This document shows, piece by piece, positions 60,791 to 64,000 of a stretch of 64,000 nt of DNA (its first letter is position 1; each line of letters opens with the position of its first letter). The DNA comes from Diphasiastrum complanatum. Lineage: Eukaryota; Streptophyta; Lycopodiopsida; Lycopodiales; Lycopodiaceae. A program made the position numbers and the translations under genes. The stretch covers positions 51,095,325-51,159,324 of the forward strand of contig CM055106.1 in assembly GCA_029204225.1 (NCBI GenBank), in the 5' to 3' direction. The notes under the pieces were generated by a model that saw only the letters and a program-made list of their open reading frames with translations, did not search any database and had not been told where the DNA came from.

Positions 60791-61622
60791 TGTGGAAAAA
60801 GTACAAAAAGAACCAAGAGTGGATCCTAATCTGATCCTCAAGAGGGATTGGTTGTCAGATTACTTGATCTATCAATCTACTTCAGATTAAGATCAATCTA
60901 GATTAATTCTAGACACAAAATCCTAACAAGAACAATCATTTATTGAAGGTAAGTGTACTTTATGGTTTCACACATGTGAAACACTGTCTGAGTACGGCCT
61001 CCAACCTGAAAATCAAGTACACATTGATAGAACCTCAAAACAATCAAAACGAATGTAGACAAATGGAGAGAATCACTCAAAATTGCTTCCAAAACCAAGA
61101 TTTGTGTCTCACACTGATTATGGCCAAATGTGGCTCTATATATACAATAAGTGGGAGCTCATGGTACTGATCATCCCTCTGATCCCACATGTGTGAGGGT
61201 TCTTTGTCATATGATGATTCATCATGCAAAATTGACACTTGGACAAAACCTTCTATTTTGGGCACTTTTGGTCCATTTTCCTTCTATATGGAGATCTACT
61301 TGAAAATCTTCTAGAAGTCAAAATTGGCCTACTTCAGCTTATTCCACACATGTGAGTTGTCCTCTACACATGTGATATGACACCTAACCAAAGGATGTGG
61401 CTCATGCAATCAATAGATTGATGCCATGTGTCATATGTCTAGAAAACTAGTTTTTGGCCTTTTTAGCCACTAGAACTTGAATTAAATCATATGTACAACC
61501 TATATGATTATGGTACATGACAAGTACACTATTTTAACACGTGGGAACAGGCTCCACACATGTGTGTTTATCTATATACAAGATTTTTGGCCTCTACCAA
61601 GCTTATTTTTGCATTTTTCACA
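60791..61622 (-). repeat. Solo LTR of the element A family
   Basis: Reverse complement of the LTRs at 36523-37354 and 40274-41091 over the full length (TGTGGAAAAAG...TTTTTCACA in plus-strand reading), with no adjoining PBS or interior. Flanks AGAAA (60786-60790) and AGCAA (61623-61627) match at four of five positions, as for an old target duplication. Contains GTTTCACACATGTGAAAC at 60965-60982. Confidence 0.88.
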
Positions 61623-61905
61623 AGCAATACATTCTACTCTCCAATACCTATCCAACAAGCTATAGAACATCAAATTTGGATCATTCCTTGAGAAGTAGCA
61701 CTCCTTAGTGAGGGCTAATTTCACACGTGTGAGCTCTTTGTTTGTACAAAGATCTGCTGGATCAGATCAGCCTTGATTTGATCCACTTATGATCCACAGA
61801 TTGCTTATTTCTCAGCGAGTTTGAATCCTTCTCCAAAATTTGAGTTCCTACAAGCAAAAACACTAATGATCTGATGTATACACCCTCACCTCTTCAAAGC
61901 ATGAA

Positions 61906-61917
61906 GCTCTGATACCA
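61906..61917 (-). promoter_or_regulatory. Primer binding site, initiator-Met tRNA
   Basis: Plus strand GCTCTGATACCA is the exact reverse complement of TGGTATCAGAGC. The LTR of element C begins at 61918 (minus-strand end ...AACTTCACA). Confidence 0.93.
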
Positions 61918-62213
61918 TGTGAAGTTTTTAGCACGCGTGAACTTCACCACACACCCTACAGGATCTTACTGAGATGTTGTGATTGCACAAGATTGATCAA
62001 AGAACAGTATGCTTGAAAAATCTAAGGCAAGAGCACAATGGCATACATCTGATGAAAAAATCTAACTCTTCACTATGACAAATGAATGTCAAAAATAATT
62101 GTAAGTGTTCAACATGGAAAAAAGAAGCTGTTGTCGGGTAGAGAGAGAAAATCATACATAGAAAACTCGGGTAGAGAGAGAATGAGTCCAAAACACCAAA
62201 ATCTCAATATTCA
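61918..62213 (-). repeat. 5' LTR of element C (far end uncertain)
   Basis: Starts next to the PBS as TGTGAAGTTTTTAGCACGCG in plus reading. TTCACA ending near 62213 would give a short LTR with matching TGTGAA/TTCACA ends, but there is no second LTR copy in the window for comparison, so the far boundary is a guess. Confidence 0.4.
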
Positions 62214-62329
62214 CAATATGGCAAAACATGCCCAGCTTTTCCTACATGAGGGAGACTTGAATTCCTACACTGAAGTTGCATGGAAAGTCTACTTAACTGA
62301 ACTAATTCACCTACTAGAGATCCACATGT

Positions 62330-62495
62330 GTAACTACATGCATGTCTGGTGCATGTACTGCATGTCAACTCATAAAATTGCCTAGACATGTGTAGATCAC
62401 AGAAACTACTTTGCATGTTGCATGCATTGATTGCATGTGGCTTGCATGCATACAGTAAGACTTTGCATGCTATCTAAACATCTGCATGTCATCAT
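62330..62495. repeat. TGCATG-rich cluster
   Basis: About ten TGCATG/CATGCA hexamers within ~160 bp (e.g. 62336, 62351, 62359, 62414, 62420, 62432, 62443, 62466, 62484). CATGCA is the RY element bound by plant B3 factors. No gene is seen next to it, so a function is not supported. Confidence 0.7.
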
Positions 62496-62639
62496 AATTG
62501 AACTATCTAACTCAAATCCGAGCTACACTAGAAGGATATGTGCTCAATTCACACTCCTTATATGTACAACATGAAATCTAGTGGAAATTATCATGGACAT
62601 GACCCCAAACTCGAGATAGGAAGATAATATTTTAATAAT

Positions 62640-63783
62640 CTTCACAATCGGCACTCTACAACTACGAACACTGTCAGGCCAAGCAAAGTTGCCAGGAGTA
62701 CTCTATGTGCCCTCACTCAGAAAAGATCTGCTATCTGTTTCCAAGATGGCAGATCTTGACATTTGAGTTTTGTTTGATGACAACACTTGCCGCATGATCG
62801 AGAAGACGATGAACAAGTTGCTCATGGTCGGATGCAGATAAGGAAACCTCTACCAGGCCAAAATAATCAGCAACTCTGATAGCATATTAAATGCTTCAGA
62901 AAATGAAGATCAACTCTAGCATAGGAGAATGTATCATCTGAACATGCGGAGCCTGTATGACATGAGCAGAAAGGACATTGTCACAGGTCTGAAAATTTCA
63001 AGACCCGAAGCTGAGTTCTGCAAAGCTTGTCAGAAAGGCAAGAAACATCAGAATCCATTCACGCATGAGGGGAGAAGAGCCAAGGAAGTTCTTGAGCTTG
63101 TCCACTCTGATGTCTGTGGACCAATGTAGATGGATTCGCATATTTTCTAATGTTCATAGATGATTATAGCAGAATGACCACAATCTACTACTTAAAGAAG
63201 AAATCTGAAGTGTTTGATTCCTTCAAGAAGTTCGTGGCATTCGTAGAGCCACACACCTCAAAAAAGATACAGGTCCTTAGATTTGACAACGGAGGTGAAT
63301 ACAAAAGCAAAAAATTCTCAAAATTCTGTGAAAAACAGGGAATCGAACATCAGTTTACTCCTGAATTCATACCATAATATAATGGTGTTGAAGAAAGAAG
63401 AAACAGAACACTAGTCGAAGGAGCCAGATGCATGATGGCATAGGCTCAATTACCGAGTCAATTCTGGACTGAGGCAATAGCTGCAGCTGTACACCTGCAG
63501 AACAGATCTACAATGACAACGCTGGAAAACAAAGCACCATACGAAATGTGGATAGGCAAAAAGTCTGATCTATCATACGTACGAGTGTTTGGATTTGCAA
63601 CATACAAGCACATTCCAAAAGAATAAAGAAACAAGCTCGATGACAAATCTGAGCAAACAATCATGGTCGACTACTTAAATGGAACACATGTGTACAGGCT
63701 CTACGATCCAACCACGAAGAAGGTTGTTTCGAGCAGAGATGTGAAGTTCGATGAATCCACATTTTCACACACAAGAAGCTAAT
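62640..63783 (+). pseudogene. Copia protease-integrase fragment
   Basis: Begins in the protease-integrase linker (LPGVLYVPSLRKDLLSVSKM). Pre-integrase reads RMYHLNMRSLYDMSRK and CKACQKGKKHQNPF. Integrase core has LVHSDVCGPM, MFIDDYSRMTTIYYLKKKSE, LRFDNGGEYKSKKF and NGVEERRNRTLVE (all three catalytic positions kept), then QFWTEAIAAAVHLQNRST, VRVFGFATYKHIPKE and VVSSRDVKFDES. Stops at about 63127, 63375, 63441 and 63625. The sequence changes character at 63784. Confidence 0.88.
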
Positions 63784-64000
63784 TACAGATTTGTGGGTTT
63801 ATTTAGCACAGTCCAGTTGCATTGAATCCAGATCCTTTAACGAGCAGACTCACGTTCACGAGCAGACCCAAGTTCACGTTGTTGTTTGGTCCATCCGTGA
63901 GATTGATAGCTGGCCTGCTACTCTGCCTGTGGACTGATTTAAGGTAGAGAGCGACCATCTTTTTAAGGTAGAGAGCGATGCATTTCATTTTCGAAGCTTT
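63784..64000. other. Unassigned window end
   Basis: No gene. A 15-bp direct repeat TTAAGGTAGAGAGCG occurs at about 63940 and 63964, and CACGTTCACGAGCAGAC-like units repeat near 63845-63875. Confidence 0.5.

Larger units (their letters stand above)
60357..61917 (-). mobile_element. Leader of element C with nested solo LTR and PBS
   Basis: The minus-strand PBS is at 61906-61917 and gag starts at 60356. The leader between is interrupted by a solo LTR (60791-61622). 61623-61905 and 60357-60790 are leader sequence without ORFs. Confidence 0.75.

Overview
This window reads as nuclear DNA of a land plant with a large, repeat-choked genome. The evidence is nested LTR retrotransposons primed by plant initiator-Met and Asp tRNAs, GT-AG introns, TATA/G-box promoters, many dinucleotide microsatellites and AT-rich decay. 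A gymnosperm or fern is my guess from the style of decay; nothing in the sequence fixes the species. I see no bacterial or organellar genes, tRNA, rRNA or CRISPR array.

Layout. 1-716 and 9303-10190: a broken Ty1/Copia element (RNase H end, then 3' region) split by a large minus-strand, tRNA-Asp-primed gag-only element (717-9302). That element has unusual ~2.1-kb compound LTRs, each containing a captured piece of its own gag region and a long (GA)n tract; its leader is a ~150-bp tandem repeat array. 10213-11690: decayed relatives of the same LTR family on the plus strand. 12039-12891: LTR, PBS and leader of another element (family E). 12885-20185: an almost full-length plus-strand Copia (gag, protease, integrase, RT, RNase H), itself carrying an LTR-like insertion in gag.

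20186-27960 is the unusual part. It is an island of short spliced genes on both strands that are not retrotransposon pol/gag: a decayed four-exon gene; an intact two-exon ~495-codon minus-strand gene; a G-box-rich divergent promoter whose two 5' leaders resemble each other; a histone-H3-fold pseudogene with a ~220-residue C-terminal extension; a three-exon gene with one stop codon; and two further fragments. I recognise only the H3 fold. The set could be a host gene island or the cargo of an unrecognised large element.

28.4-32.2 kb: unidentified ORFs, inverted copies of LTR families E and G, and a 202-bp near-perfect palindrome next to a retroelement PBS. 32.2-34.4 kb: AT-rich sequence with a repeated quasi-palindrome. 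34475-42240: a Copia element interrupted between integrase and RT by a complete gag-only LTR element (36523-41091) with a perfect 5-bp target duplication. 42.2-48.7 kb: mostly unassigned, with a C tract, a GC-rich patch and an undiagnosed coding relic. 48759-52793: a third Copia lacking most of integrase. 53.1-54.5 kb: a spliced gene fragment. 54.5-58.1 kb: AT-rich decay containing a Ty3/Gypsy RT relic. 58141-61917: a minus-strand Copia (gag-PR-INT) with a solo LTR in its leader. 62640-63783: a Copia integrase fragment.

Almost all coding sequence is decayed retrotransposon. The only multi-exon open frame without a stop is the minus gene at 22034-23615.
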